Shown: piece after piece, positions 33,841 to 45,590 of the stretch
Layout of the letters: each line of letters opens with the position of its first letter
How positions within the stretch are numbered: the first letter of the stretch is position 1
NCBI GenBank assembly: GCA_032718475.1
Contig: JAUCBJ010008981.1
Coordinates: 1-60,152, forward strand
From: Nemertoderma westbladi
Taxonomy: Eukaryota; Xenacoelomorpha; Nemertodermatida; Nemertodermatidae
Direction of reading: 5' to 3'
DNA length: 60,152 nt
Translations under genes and position numbers: made by a program
The notes under the pieces: generated by a model
The model's input: only the letters and a program-made list of their open reading frames with translations
What the model was told of the DNA's origin: nothing
The model's database searches: none

Positions 33841-34068
33841 CGGTGGCTGAAAGCGGCCAATATAATTCACTACTTTTTTAATTTTTATTTTGATCAACAT
33901 TTTTTTCTTGAATTTCAACCCGGGTTGATATTATTTTAAACCCGGGATGATATTAATTTCAACCCGGGTTGATATTAATTTCAACCCGGGTTGAAATTCA
34001 AGAAAAAAATGTTGATCAAATTAAAAATTAAAAAAGTAGTGAATTATTTTGGCCGCTTTCAGCCACCG
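33841..34068. mobile_element. 228-bp foldback MITE flanked by TA, upstream of the formin gene
   Basis: The ends CGGTGGCTGAAAGCGGCC and GGCCGCTTTCAGCCACCG are perfect inverted complements, and pairing continues inward almost to the centre (TTGATCAACATTTTTTTCTT and its complement). TA dinucleotides flank both sides, consistent with a Tc1/mariner-type TSD. The centre is three copies of AACCCGGGTT and one AACCCGGGAT spaced by TGATATTA-type linkers. Confidence 0.82.
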
Positions 34069-34573
34069 TACAGTAGTACTGTAGTATTTCATTTCAGCTA
34101 ATTTCCAATTCCAAATGTAATCACTTAAAATGTTTTTACAAAAAAAGTAACCCCAACGGTGAAAGTTTTTATTGCATCGGTCTGTCGGTAATGAGGGTTA
34201 ATTTTTCAAGTTACATCCATACTGCACTGCTGTACTGCCATAAAAATATACCTTCTGTCAGCCTTCTGGCGGTCTGGGTCTTACTACCATTTTAGAGATG
34301 AATTTACAGATTTACATTTTACAACTTAAAAGTTGAAAAAAAAAGTTTAAATCATAAATTTCAACTCAGTTGAAATTTGAACTTCTCCCCGACTGTCTTA
34401 TGTCATACCGCTGACAGGACAGGGTACCAGGTACAGGTACCGGCAGATCGGTACTGCTGTGCTGTACTGTCATTATCAATGCAGCAATCTGGCAATGGCG
34501 ATTTAATGTACCGGTAATAATATTTAGATGTTGTTTGTTAGTCTGTTAGTTAAGCTGTTAAGTTTTATTAGTT
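34069..34573 (+). other. Sequence upstream of the formin start codon
   Basis: AT-rich 5' flank or 5' UTR. No TATA or initiator can be assigned with confidence. The start context GTTATGG has G at -3 and G at +4, favourable for initiation. A TTTCAACTCAGTTGAAA palindrome lies at about 34359. Confidence 0.4.
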
Positions 34574-37500
34574 ATGGGAAATAGCAGTGGAAGCGGCGTG
34601 AAGAAGGAACTGCGTTTTGAAATCGGAGGGTTCCATGGCGTCCGCAGTGGAGGGGATGGCGACGTACCGAAGTTACCGATCCCGAAACACGAAGAGTTAG
34701 AGACGAGATTCTCTCGAGCCATCGACTCGATGGCGTTGCCACCAGACAAAGCGAGGGAACTCCATAAATACGATGCTGATAAAAAGTGGGAGTTAATTCA
34801 GGACCACGAGCGCATGGAGGCTCGGAAACCACCATCGTACTACATCGACGGCATAAAGAAACTAATGTGTTTGGAGCAACGGAAGTCTATGAGGAAAACA
34901 GTGAAGTCGATGTTTGACTCAACGGCTTGCGAACTAATAAAAGGTTTAGAAATTTCTTTACGGACTAACGACATCCAGTGGACCCAGGAGTTTATTAGCG
35001 ACGACCTCAGAGGCCTTGATATCCTTCTAGATTTCCTTACTAAGGCGCAGTTCTTTGCTTTCGAGGACCCCAACCTAAACCTCACGAAGACGCTTCACAG
35101 AAACACTCATAAACAATACAAAAACGTTGAGAAGGCGAGACGATACAAATCCCTGGAAGATAAGAATGTTATCCACTACTGTATTATGTGTATGCGAGCG
35201 TTGATGAACCACAAACAGGGTTATTGCCGAATCATGGAGCAACCTAGTTGCGTAGAGAACCTAACATTGTGTCTACGGCATAAGAACAACCGCACACGGG
35301 TTATGGTGTTTGAGTTACTCACAGCCTCCTGTCTGTTAGACGGCGGTCACGATATAGTTATTGCAGCATTCGATAACTTCCTTCTGGCTACCAACGAGGG
35401 TCGCCGCTTCCAAACGCTAGTTGGTTTCTTCAATGTCGAGGCGGATTGCATGGAGTTCCTCACGTCGTGTCTACAGTTTATTAACCTGTTGGTAAACAGC
35501 GTCGCGATACCGCAGAACTATCGGGTTGCGTTACAGCGGGAGTTCATGTTGTTGGGGTTGGAGTCCCGGTTGGAGACGTTGCGTAATACCACAGAGAGTT
35601 CCGAGTTGCGTGAACAGGTTGACGCTTATACCGATAATCTTATAGACGTGGCGATGCTGCTCAAGGAGGTAGCGGCCAAGGAAGAGATCCAGAGGAGTGC
35701 GGCCGAGACAGAGGAGAAGTTGAGTCGCCTCCGAGAGGAGATGGAAGGCAAAGATAACCAGCATCTAAAGGTTCTAGCGGATCTACATCGGGAGTTGAAG
35801 GCGGCAGAAGAGAAGATTAGCGATTTGAAGGAGAAAACGCAGTATCTGGAGACATTGAGTAAGAGTAAGCCGCCCTCCAGCTCCAGTGTGCCGTCCACTG
35901 AGCCGCCCTCTGCGGCCCCCTCGGCCCCACCCCCACCCCCGCCCCCTCCCCCCGGGGCAGCGCCCCCGCCTCCGCCCCCTCCCCCAGGCTCAGTCCCCCC
36001 TCCTCCGCCCCCCACCCTGGCGGGCGGCGGCACAGTGCCCCCGGTTCCCGGCTCACTCGCTATCCGCACTGCCATTCAGACCAAACACGCCCTCCCCACG
36101 CTCAACTGGGTTCCCCTCAAACACAACGAGGTTAAAGGAACCGTCTTCTGCGACGTCGATGACGCCAACGTCTTTAACAAAGTCAACTTCGACGATTTTG
36201 AAGATAAATTCAAATCGAATAAAAACTCTATCGGGAAACCCAAAGTGAGTGCGATCGCGTCTCCCCAACAGGAGCGGAAGTCTCTACTTGATAACAACCG
36301 GTTTAAGAACATCGCGATATCGCGACGGCAGATTAAACTCGGGTTGGCCGAGTTGGTTGAGGCGATAAACCAACTGGACTACCGTCGTCTGGGGGCCGAA
36401 TGCGTCGATTCCTTGAAGACATTCGTTCCTCAGGATAACGAAGTCGCCATCTATAAGAAACTCGATAAGAAACAGATCGATAAATTGCCGGAAGAGGATC
36501 AGTTGATAAGGAAGTTGTGTAAAGTGGAGCGGCTCCAGGCCAAGTTGTCCTTCATTAACTTTATGTCGGGGTGCGCGGATACTCTGGCTGAGTTGGTTCC
36601 GCAGCTGAACGTGTTGATGGCGGCTTCTACGTCGTTACGGAGCTCCAGGAAGGTCCGCAAGATCTTTGAGATTATCCTCGCCTTCGGGAACTACATGAAC
36701 AGCGCCAAACGGGGCGGCGTTTACGGGTTCCGGGTCTCCAGTCTCTCGTGTGTCTCCGACACCAAATCGACCGATAAGAGTCTGTCGTTGATGGGTTACG
36801 TTGTCGAGACTGTAGAGGATAAATACCCAGACTTGGTCGACTGGTCGACAGACATCAGTTACATCGACAAAGCGGCCAGGGTGTCTCTGGAGAACGTTAA
36901 TGGCGAGATAAATCGACTGAAAAGCTCAATGGGAAGACTAGCGGAAGAGAGCGATAAGAGTAAAGATAATAAAATACTTCGAGAGTTTATAAAGGTCAAT
37001 GACGCCAAGGTGAAAATGGTTGTAAAGGATGGTAAACTGGCCGAGGAAGCCTACAACGAATGTTCTATGTACTTCGGGGAGAATCCAAAGAAGGTTTGCC
37101 CCTCAAACTTCTTCGGATATTTTACGAGTTTCATCGCTGATTACACGAAGGCTAAGGAGGATAATGAAACCCGACGAGCGAATATAGTGAGAGAGGCGAA
37201 CAGAGCGGGGTTGTTTAGTCGGATAGCGAGGCCGAGTAAACAGGAGTTAGATCGGGTTAGTTAGTTAGTTAGTACCATCAACCCATTGTCTACCACTCAC
37301 GGCCCATTGGTCCGGCTAGGGTCACTGGTCAGGGTGTAGTTCCTGACCTGTATCACCCATTGGTCTGGCTAGGGTCACTGGTCAGGGTGTAGTTCCTGAC
37401 CTGTATCACCCATTGGTCTGGCTAGGGTCACTGGTCAGGGTGTAGTTCCTGACCTGTATCACCCATTGGTCTGGCTAGGGTCACTGGTCAGGGTGTAGTT

Positions 37501-38561
37501 CCTGACCTGTATCACCCATTGGTCTGGCTAGGGTCACTGGTCAGGGTGTAGTTCCTGACCTGTATCACTCATTGGTCTGGCTAGGGTCACTGGTCAGGGT
37601 GTAGTTCCTAACCTGTATCACTCATTGGTCTGGCTAGGGTCACTGGTCAGGGTGTAGTTCCTAACCTGTATCACTCATTGGTCTGGATAGGGTCACTGGT
37701 CAGGGTGTCGTTCCTGACCTGTATCACCCATTGGTCTGGCTAGGGTCACTGGTCAGGGTGTAGTTCCTGACCTGTATCACCCATTGGTCTGGCTAGGGTC
37801 ACTGGTCAGGGTTTAGTTCCTGACCTGTATCACCCATTGGTCTGGCTAGGGTCACTGGTCAGGGTGTAGTTCCTAACCTGTATCACTCATTGGTCTGGCT
37901 AGGGTCACTGGTCAGGGTGTAGTTCCTGACCTGTATCACCCATTGGTCTGGCTAGGGTCACTGGTCAGGGTGTAGTTCCTGACCTGTATCACTCATTGGT
38001 CTGGCTAGGGTCACTGGTCAGGGTGTAGTTCCTGACCTGTATCACTCATTGGTCTGGCTAGGGTCACTGGTCGGGGTGTTAGTAGTTCCTGACCTGTATC
38101 ACTCACGGCCCATTGCCGTCACATTGCTCACATACAACTCATTGATTAACATAACAACTCATTGATTAATCTCTATGTCTCCAACTAATGTAAAATAGTG
38201 ATGCTTGAATCTCCGTCTCAGTAATGATTTTTGAAATGGTCAACGCCGTTTCAACTTAAATTAAGATATTATTATATTTTGAAGCTTGGGGGTATGACCT
38301 ACCGTACACAGCCGTTCTAAAATAATTTATCGACATTTATTTATTTTTTAGGCCATAGTGGATGAACTCAAGTTCAAAATGTTTAAAGAAAAAAGTGCCG
38401 AGGTGCCTAAAGATGGTTCGGTCGACAATATATTGTACGACCTAAAAAAGGAACCTTACAGACGGGCGGACGCAGTACGACGCAGTCTCAGACGCCATGT
38501 AGACCCCCAGCTGCAGTTACCGGTAACTAACAATGTGCTAGGCGACGGCGACTTAGTTTAA
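34574..38561 (+). CDS. FMNL: Formin-like protein of the FMNL/FRL class (two exons: 34574-37255 and 38352-38561)
   Basis: An actin nucleator/elongator regulated by Rho-family GTPases and acting at the plasma membrane. The predicted product is 963 aa (894 codons + 69), close to the roughly 1,000-1,100 aa of animal FMNLs. It opens MGNSSGS, the N-myristoylation-type start of FMNLs (MGNAAGS-like). Residues ~38-410 form the GTPase-binding/FH3 region, with FMNL hallmarks LPPDKARELHKYD, KKWELIQD, LEISLRTN and CIMCMRALMN. A coiled coil follows (~370-430), then a proline-rich FH1 (~431-495) for profilin-actin. FH2 (~503-865) carries LPTLNWVPLK, the conserved Ile in NIAISRRQIK, GNYMNSAKRGGVYGF and CSMYFGENPKK. 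Splicing at CGG|GTTAGT to TTTTTTAG|GCC in phase 0 adds the DAD. Codon use is richer in C/G than the surrounding repeats. The MGN start argues that the N-terminus is complete. Confidence 0.95.
37303..38110 (+). repeat. 53-bp minisatellite filling the FMNL intron, 15 copies
   Basis: GGCTAGGGTCACTGGTCAGG recurs exactly every 53 bp from 37314 to 38056; the unit also contains TAGTTCCTGACCTGTATCAC and CCATTGGTCT. The array makes up about 800 of the 1,096 intron bases (37256-38351). Units differ by a few substitutions (C/T before ATTGG, TGACC/TAACC). Confidence 0.95.
38352..38561 (+). CDS. FMNL: FMNL last exon: DAD autoinhibitory motif
   Basis: The acceptor is TTATTTTTTAG|GCC, with a T-rich tract before it. 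In phase 0 with the first exon it reads AIVDELKFKMFKEKSAEV, then DGSVDNILYDLKKEPYRR and RRSLRRHVDPQ. The acidic/hydrophobic helix (VDNILYDLK) followed by a basic patch matches the diaphanous autoregulatory domain, which binds the N-terminal FH3 and holds formins inactive until a GTPase binds. Stop TAA at 38559-38561. Without this exon the first exon would end two codons past the splice donor (V-S-stop). Confidence 0.92.
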   Translation, partial: AIVDELKFKMFKEKSAEVPKDGSVDNILYDLKKEPYRRADAVRRSLRRHVDPQLQLPVTNNVLGDGDLV

Positions 38562-38579
38562 TTACTTAACTAACCTAAC

Positions 38580-39848
38580 GCGGTAGTCGGTGCTGATTTC
38601 GGTTGCTAATTACCCAACCCAATGCCGCGGTAGTCGGTGCTGATTTCGGTTGCTAATTACCCAACCCAATGCCGCGGTAGTCGGTGCTGATTTCGGTTGC
38701 TAATTACCCAACCCATTGCCGCGGTAGTCGGTGCTGATTTCGGTTGCTAATTACCCAACCCATTGCCGCGGTAGTCGGTGCTGATTTCGGTTGCTAATTA
38801 CCCAACCCATTGCCGCGGTAGTCGGTGCTGATTTCGGTTGCTAATTACCCAACCCAATGCCGCGGTAGTCGGTGCTGATTTCGGTTGCTAATTACCCAAC
38901 CCAATGCCGCGGTAGTCGGTGCTGATTTCGGTTGCTAATTACCCAACCCAATGCCGCGGTAGTCGGTGCTGATTTCGGTTGCTAATTACCCAACCCAATG
39001 CCGCGGTAGTCGGTGCTGATTTCGGTTGCTAATTACCCAACCCAATGCCGCGGTAGTCGGTGCTGATTTCGGTTGCTAATTACCCAACCCAATGCCGCGG
39101 TAGTCGGTGCTGATTTCGGTTGCTAATTACCCAACCCAATGCCGCGGTAGTCGGTGCTGATTTCGGTTGCTAATTACCCAACCCAATGCCGCGGTAGTCG
39201 GTGCTGAATTCGGTTGCTAATTACCCAACCCAATGCCGCGGTAGTCGGTGCTGATTTCGGTTGCTAATTACCCAACCCAATGCCGCGGTAGTCGGTGCTG
39301 ATTTCGGTTGCTAATTACCCAACCCAATGCCGCGGTAGTCGGTGCTGATTTCGGTTGCTAATTACCCAACCCAATGCCGCGGTAGTCGGTGCTGATTTCG
39401 GTTGCTAATTACCCAACCCAATGCCGCGGTAGTCGGTGCTGATTTTGGTTGCTAATTACCCAACCCAATGCCGCGGTAGTCGGTGCTGATTTCGGTTGCT
39501 AATTACCCAACCCAATGCCGCGGTAGTCGGTGCTGATTTCGGTTGCTAATTACCCAACCCAATGCCGCGGTAGTCGGTGCTGATTTTGGTTGCTAATTAC
39601 CCAACCCAATGCCGCGGTAGTCGGTGCTGATTTCGGTTGCTAATTACCCAACCCAATGCCGCGGTAGTCGGTGCTGATTTCGGTTGCTAATTACCCAACC
39701 CAATGCCGCGGTAGTCGGTGCTGATTTCGGTTGCTAATTACCCAACCCAATGCCGCGGTAGTCGGTGCTGATTTCGGTTGCTAATTACCCAACCCAATGC
39801 CGCGGTAGTCGGTGCTGATTTCGGTTGCTAATTACCCAACCAAATGCT
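38580..39848 (+). repeat. 47-bp minisatellite, 27 copies, directly after the FMNL stop codon
   Basis: GCGGTAGTCGGTGCTGATTT recurs exactly every 47 bp from 38580 to 39802; the unit continues CGGTTGCTAATTACCCAACC. Units are almost identical, with one subset reading CCATTGCC instead of CCAATGCC near the left end. It starts 19 bp after the FMNL stop, so it should lie in the 3' UTR unless cleavage occurs at once. Confidence 0.95.
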
Positions 39849-40375
39849 TTTTTTATTAATTGCTGCTTCTTTTTTTTATTGTATTTAACTTGTACTTAAT
39901 ATTATGAATTACATTGTAATTTAATGGTGATTCGGTGACAGCCTTATAGATTTACTATATTTTGCATTTATAATTATTATTATTAATTATTTACCGTTAT
40001 TTATATTATCTTTGCTTATTGATATACAAGCGTTTTATTTGGAACTATAATGTGCTTCTTTTGCTTTAGTTAGTTAATTATTTGTACTTTATATATTTAA
40101 TTGTATCGGAATTTCCACCTTTTCACTAACGCTATGAATGTTTGTGTTGGACGTGGATCTGAAATTTAACAACTTCCTGAATATTTTAGGTAGTTTACCG
40201 CAGTTTTCTAGATTATAAACCAAATGTAATTTGTTTAGTGTTCGTTTATACTTAATATTAATTTTCATCGATACTAATTCCACCGCAGTGTGAGATGTCC
40301 GTATTGCTCCCCTAAACTAAATTATTTTGATTTTTTTACTAATCGCTATTTATTATCATATCTCATCAATGATCG
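39849..40375. other. AT-rich spacer
   Basis: No gene seen; T-rich runs. It may contain the distal FMNL 3' end, but no clear poly(A) signal arrangement stands out. Confidence 0.4.
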
Positions 40376-40870
40376 TTCGATTATTTAGAGCAGCAGTAGT
40401 TCCAGTACTCCTCTATGGGAGTCCATGCTGGGCTCTAACTGCTGAGGACACCAAATCTCTGGATGGCACATTCACAAGAATGCTACGCCGGGTACATTGT
40501 GTCAAGTACAATGTACACATATCCAACCAGACACTATATAACATTGGAGGTGTCTCATTGGTTCCCCCAAGCTTGACACTAGAACAAAATCGCCTCCGCT
40601 TTGCAGGACATTGCTTTCGCCGTGAGGACCAGCCAGTGCATAATCTTGTACTTTGGCAGCCTCATGGAGTGAATAAGCATGGTGGACAGCCCATGACTTT
40701 CTTGAGACACATCTTAAAGGACACTGGCCTTAAAGATGCCAATGATCTAGAAAATGTCATGGGTGAAAGGGAGTTGTGGCGGAGCAATTTTGTTGATAAG
40801 CCGGCATAGCATTCTTAATGCACACTGCATTGGGGCAACGTGCAGCTGCAATGCAACAGGCCGATTATTA
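40376..40870 (+). mobile_element. LINE-A copy 3, 3'-terminal fragment
   Basis: Begins at LFRAAVVPVLLYGSPCWALT and runs through GHCFRRED and NKHGGQPMTFLRH to an early stop (TAG at about 40807, where other copies read CAGCATTCT). The 3' end reads CAGCTGCAATGCAACAGGCC and is slightly rearranged compared with other copies. A typical 5'-truncated insertion; no convincing TSD found. Confidence 0.88.
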
Positions 40871-41481
40871 GTATTATTATCTGATCTAATATAATATCTT
40901 TAAGTGGCGGCCACAAATAATAATCGTAATTAGTTAATTGGTTCAGCCCTGGAATACAGTTTAATTGAACCAGAGCGTTGTTAAGTTACTTAAGTTAATA
41001 ATTACGACGTCTGTAATTATTAATATTCATCGTGTTACTTTTGATATCAGCTTAATAAACCCGGTAATAAGTGGTAATTAATTAATAAAAGGTTATGTAC
41101 GTGAGGCAATTTTATTTCACATTGAATGTCATTGCTAAAAAATAATTCATTTTAAGTTACGTAGAGGAGGCAGGGGGGGGGGGGGGTGTTGCCGTTTCGT
41201 AACAATTGGGGGAGCGATCGAAAGACGTGACGTCATTTACGGGTTGTTACCCTCGATTTAGAAGAAGGCCGCAGCGCCACCTAGCTGCACGTTATGGCAC
41301 ATAACGGCTTGCAATTAATTCGTAAATGTTCTAGCGGTTTGCCACCACCGTGCCGCTGGGTTTTAAACCAGCTGCATTAATATGTCGCAGCAAGCTGCAA
41401 TGCCGCTGGGCGTTTTCGAATTGCAGCTAAAACTGGGCTTTAGACTCGCTGTGTAATTATAATTTTATTACGCCATGCAGT
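40871..41481. other. Spacer with a G-run
   Basis: No gene seen. A run of G with little interruption lies at about 41171-41187. TGCCGCTGGG occurs twice (about 41351, 41401). Confidence 0.45.
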
Positions 41482-44400
41482 TTGCCATTGGATTGGTATC
41501 CGTTTACCATTGGATTGGTATCCGTTTACCATTGGATTGGTATCCCTTTACCATTGGATTGGTATCCGTTTACCATTGGATTGGTATCCGTTTACCATTG
41601 GATTGGTATCCGTTTACCATTGGATTGGTATCCGTTTACCATTGGATTGGTATCCGTTTACCATTGGATTGGTATCCGTTTACCATTGGATTGGTATCCG
41701 TTTACCATTGGATTGGTATCCCTTTACCATTGGATTGGTATCCGTTTACCATTGGATTGGTATCCGTTTACCATTGGATTGGTATCCGTTTACCATTGGA
41801 TTGGTATCCGTTTACCATTGGATTGGTATCCGTTTACCATTGGATTGGTATCCCTTTACCATTGGATTGGTATCCGTTTACCATTGGATTGGTATCCGTT
41901 TACCATTGGATTGGTATCCGTTTACCATTGGATTGGTATCCGTTTACCATTGGATTGGTATCCGTTTACCATTGGATTGGTATCCGTTTACCATTGGGTT
42001 GGTATCCGTTTACCATTGGATTGGTATCCGTTTACCATTGGATTGGTATCCGTTTACCATGGGATTGGTATCCGTTTACCATTGGGTTGGTATCCGTTTA
42101 CCATTGGATTGGTATCCGTTACCATTGGGTTGGTAACCCATTACCATTGGATTGGTATCCGTTTACCATTGGATTGGTATCCTTTTACCATTGGATTGGT
42201 ATCCGTTTACCATTGGATTGGTATCCTTTACCATTGGATTGGTATCCGTTTACCATTGGATTGGTATCCGTTTACCATGGGATTGGTATCCGTTTACCAT
42301 TGGATTGGTATCCGTTACCATTGGGTTGGTATCCCTTTACCATTGGATTGGTATCCGTTTACCATTGGATTGGTATCCTTTACCATTGGATTGGTATCCA
42401 ATGGTAAATGTTTACCATGGGATTGGTATCCGTTTACCATTGGATTGGTATCCGTTTACCATTGGATTGGTATCCGTTTACCATTGGATTGGTATCCGTT
42501 TACCATTGGATTGGTATCCATTTACCATTGGATTGGTATCCGTTTACCATTGGATTGGTATCCGTTACCATTGGATTGGTATCCGTTTACCATTGGATTG
42601 GTATCCGTTTACTATTGGATTGGTATCCGTTTACTATTGGATTGGTATCCGTTTACTATTGGATTGGTATCCGTTTACCATTGGATTGGTATCCGTTTAC
42701 TATTGGATTGGTATCCGTTTACTATTGGATTGGTATCCGTTTACCATTGGATTGGTATCCGTTTACTATTGGATTGGTATCCGTTTACCATTGGATTGGT
42801 ATCCGTTACGATTGGATTGGTATCCGTTTACCATTGGATTGGTATCCGTTTACCATTGGGTTGGTATCCCTTTACCATTGGATTGGTATCCGTTTACCAT
42901 TGGATTGGTATCCGTTTACCATTGGATTGGTATCCGTTTACCATTGGATTGGTATCCCTTTACCATTGGATTGGTATCCGTTTACCAGTGGATTGGTATC
43001 CGTTACGATTGGATTGGTATCCGTTTACCATTGGATTGGTATCCGTTTACCAGTGGATTGGTATCCGTTTACCATTGGATTGGTATCCGTTTACCATTGG
43101 ATTGGTATCCGTTTACCATTGGATTGGTATCCGTTTACCATTGGATTGGTATCCGTTTACCATTGGATTGGTATCCGTTTACCATTGGATTGGTATCCGT
43201 TTACCATTGGATTGGTATCCGTTTACCATTGGATTGGTATCCGTTTACCATTGGATTGGTATCCGTTTACCATTGGATTGGTATCCGTTTACCATTGGAT
43301 TGGTATCCGTTTACCATTGGATTGGTATCCGTTTACTATTGGATTGGTATCCGTTACCATTGGGTTGGTATCCCTTTACCATTGGATTGGTATCCGTTTA
43401 CCATTGGATTGGTATCCGTTTACCATTGGATTGGTATCCGTTTACCATTGGATTGGTATCCGTTTACCATTGGATTGGTATCCGTTTACCATTGGATTGG
43501 TATCCGTTTACCATTGGATTGGTATCCGTTTACCATTGGATTGGTATCCGTTTACCATTGGATTGGTATCCGTTTACCATTGGATTGGTATCCGTTTACC
43601 ATTGGATTGGTATCCCTTTACCATTAGATTGGTATCCCTTTACCATTGGATTGGTATCCGTTTACCATTGGATTGGTTTCCCTTTACCATTGGATTGGTA
43701 TCCGTTTACCATGGGATTGGTATCCGTTTACCATGGGATTGGTATCCGTTTACTATTGGATTGGTATCCGTTTACCATTGGATTGGTATCCGTTTACCAT
43801 TGGATTGGTATCCGTTACGATTGGATTGGTATCCGTTTACCATTGGATTGGTATCCGTTTACCATTGGATTGGTATCCGTTTACCATTGGATTGGTATCC
43901 GTTTACCATTGGATTGGTATCCGTTTACCATTGGATTGGTATCCGTTTACTATTGGATTGGTATCCGTTTACTATTGGATTGGTATCCGTTTACTATTGG
44001 ATTGGTATCCCTTTACCATTGGATTGGTATCCGTTTACCATTGGATTGGTATCCGTTTACCAGTGGATTGGTATCCGTTTACCATTGGATTGGTATCCGT
44101 TTACCATTGGATTGGTATCCGTTTACCATTGGATTGGTATCCGTTTACCATTGGATTGGTATCCGTTTACCATTGGATTGGTATCCGTTTACCATTGGAT
44201 TGGTATCCGTTTACCATTGGATTGGTATCCGTTTACCATTGGATTGGTATCCGTTTACCATTGGATTGGTATCCGTTTACTATTGGATTGGTATCCGTTT
44301 ACTATTGGATTGGTATCCGTTTACTATTGGATTGGTATCCGTTTACCATTGGATTGGTATCCGTTTACCATTGGATTGGTATCCGTTTACTATTGGATTG

Positions 44401-44738
44401 GTATCCGTTTACCATTGGATTGGTACCGTTTACCATTGGATTGGTATCCGTTTACCATTGGATTGGTATCCGTTTACCATTGGATTGGTATCCGTTTACC
44501 ATTGGATTGGTATCCGTTTACCATTGGATTGGTATCCGTTTACTATTGGATTGGTATCCGTTTACCAGTGGATTGGTATCCGTTTACCAGTGGATTGGTA
44601 TCCGTTTACTATTGGATTGGTATCCGTTTACCATTGGATTGGTATCCGTTTACCAGTGGATTGGTATCCGTTTACCATTGGATTGGTATCCGTTTACCAT
44701 TGGATTGGTATCCGTTTACCATTGGAATGGTTTCCGTT
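41482..44738 (+). repeat. 22-bp minisatellite, about 148 copies
   Basis: The unit contains TTACCATTGGATTGGTATCC followed by GT. Variants: CTATTGG, CAGTGG, CATGGG, CCCTTTACC, and single-base losses (CCGTTACC). The unit has no stop codon on the + strand and its length is not a multiple of three, so all three + frames stay open and encode the same cyclic 22-residue peptide. These long frames are a by-product of the repeat and not genes. One unit near 42397-42418 is locally inverted. Confidence 0.96.
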
Positions 44739-45590
44739 TGAGATTAGATTATTATTTAATCCAATCCCATCAACATCCGGTCCCAAACGATTCCACTTCT
44801 CTTTCTCACTTGTGAGGCAGTTTCTCTTTAATTCGCCAAAGAATTTGCAATATTTTATATTTTAATGTAGTTATTAAATAATTTAATCGTTTCCGACATA
44901 ATTTTTGTTCTCATTTCGTGCAGAATTCAATGTTAATGTGAATCAGGTAAGTCTTTAACTCGGCTCCGGTACCAACTTATACAACGTTAATATTACATCA
45001 TTTTTTTATAATATTGATATTCAACTCCGAATTTTTTACCCACAGAAATTGGATTCACTTTATTCACGGCGAATTTCTCGCCCAATTAAATAGTTGCAAC
45101 TTATCGGTTGGCTGTGATTGTTAGTAACGTGATTGTTATTGTTCAGATTATTGGTACTTGGTGCCTTATTGTCGAATCATGGTCATTATTTATGTGAATG
45201 CAGTGAAACACAAGAATAGTTGGAACTACTTTTATTAAAAGTCAAAATAAATTTCTTTATATCTGAGTTACTAAACCACTGTCTATCCATATTTATACTC
45301 AACCATATTCTATACAGGCTTTCCCTAGTAACGGCGGCTTTCCATAGCAACTGCAAGTTTTACATACCAACGCTGAAATTACCATAGCAAAAGCTATATG
45401 CACATTATAAACACATCTGAAGTAAATTGAACGTAAATTTTTGTTTTTTCCATTATATTGTCCACAAAATAATGTTATCGGTTACCATGGCAACATAAAC
45501 AAACTTGTGGTGCTAGCCACGAAGTAAAGTGAGCCTTAGCGTAGGGGTGCCAAATTAATCAACCTGTCGGTCTGTCCCTTTGAAGATTTA
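44739..45590. other. Spacer with RFX/X-box-like sites
   Basis: No ORF of interest. A near-ideal X-box palindrome, GTTACCATGGCAAC, lies at 45481-45494, and weaker CCATAGCAA motifs at about 45350 and 45380. Whether they drive a promoter cannot be told. Confidence 0.4.
45481..45494. promoter_or_regulatory. X-box-like (RFX) palindrome
   Basis: GTTACCATGGCAAC matches the RFX half-site pair (GTNRCC / RGYAAC) with one base between ideal arms differing. Motif match only. Confidence 0.3.

Noticed and set aside
35626-36075. Glycine-rich minus-strand frame in the formin
   Set aside because: Antisense of the proline-rich FH1 codons.
33004-39848. Regularly spaced repeats as a CRISPR array
   Set aside because: Repeats are contiguous tandem units with no unique spacers, and the context is a metazoan genome with spliced genes.
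41475-44865. Very long overlapping + strand frames (up to 1127 codons) encoding a periodic Trp/Tyr-rich peptide
   Set aside because: They are produced by a stop-free 22-bp repeat whose length is not a multiple of three, so all three frames stay open. No start context, splice sites or non-repeat domain supports a gene.
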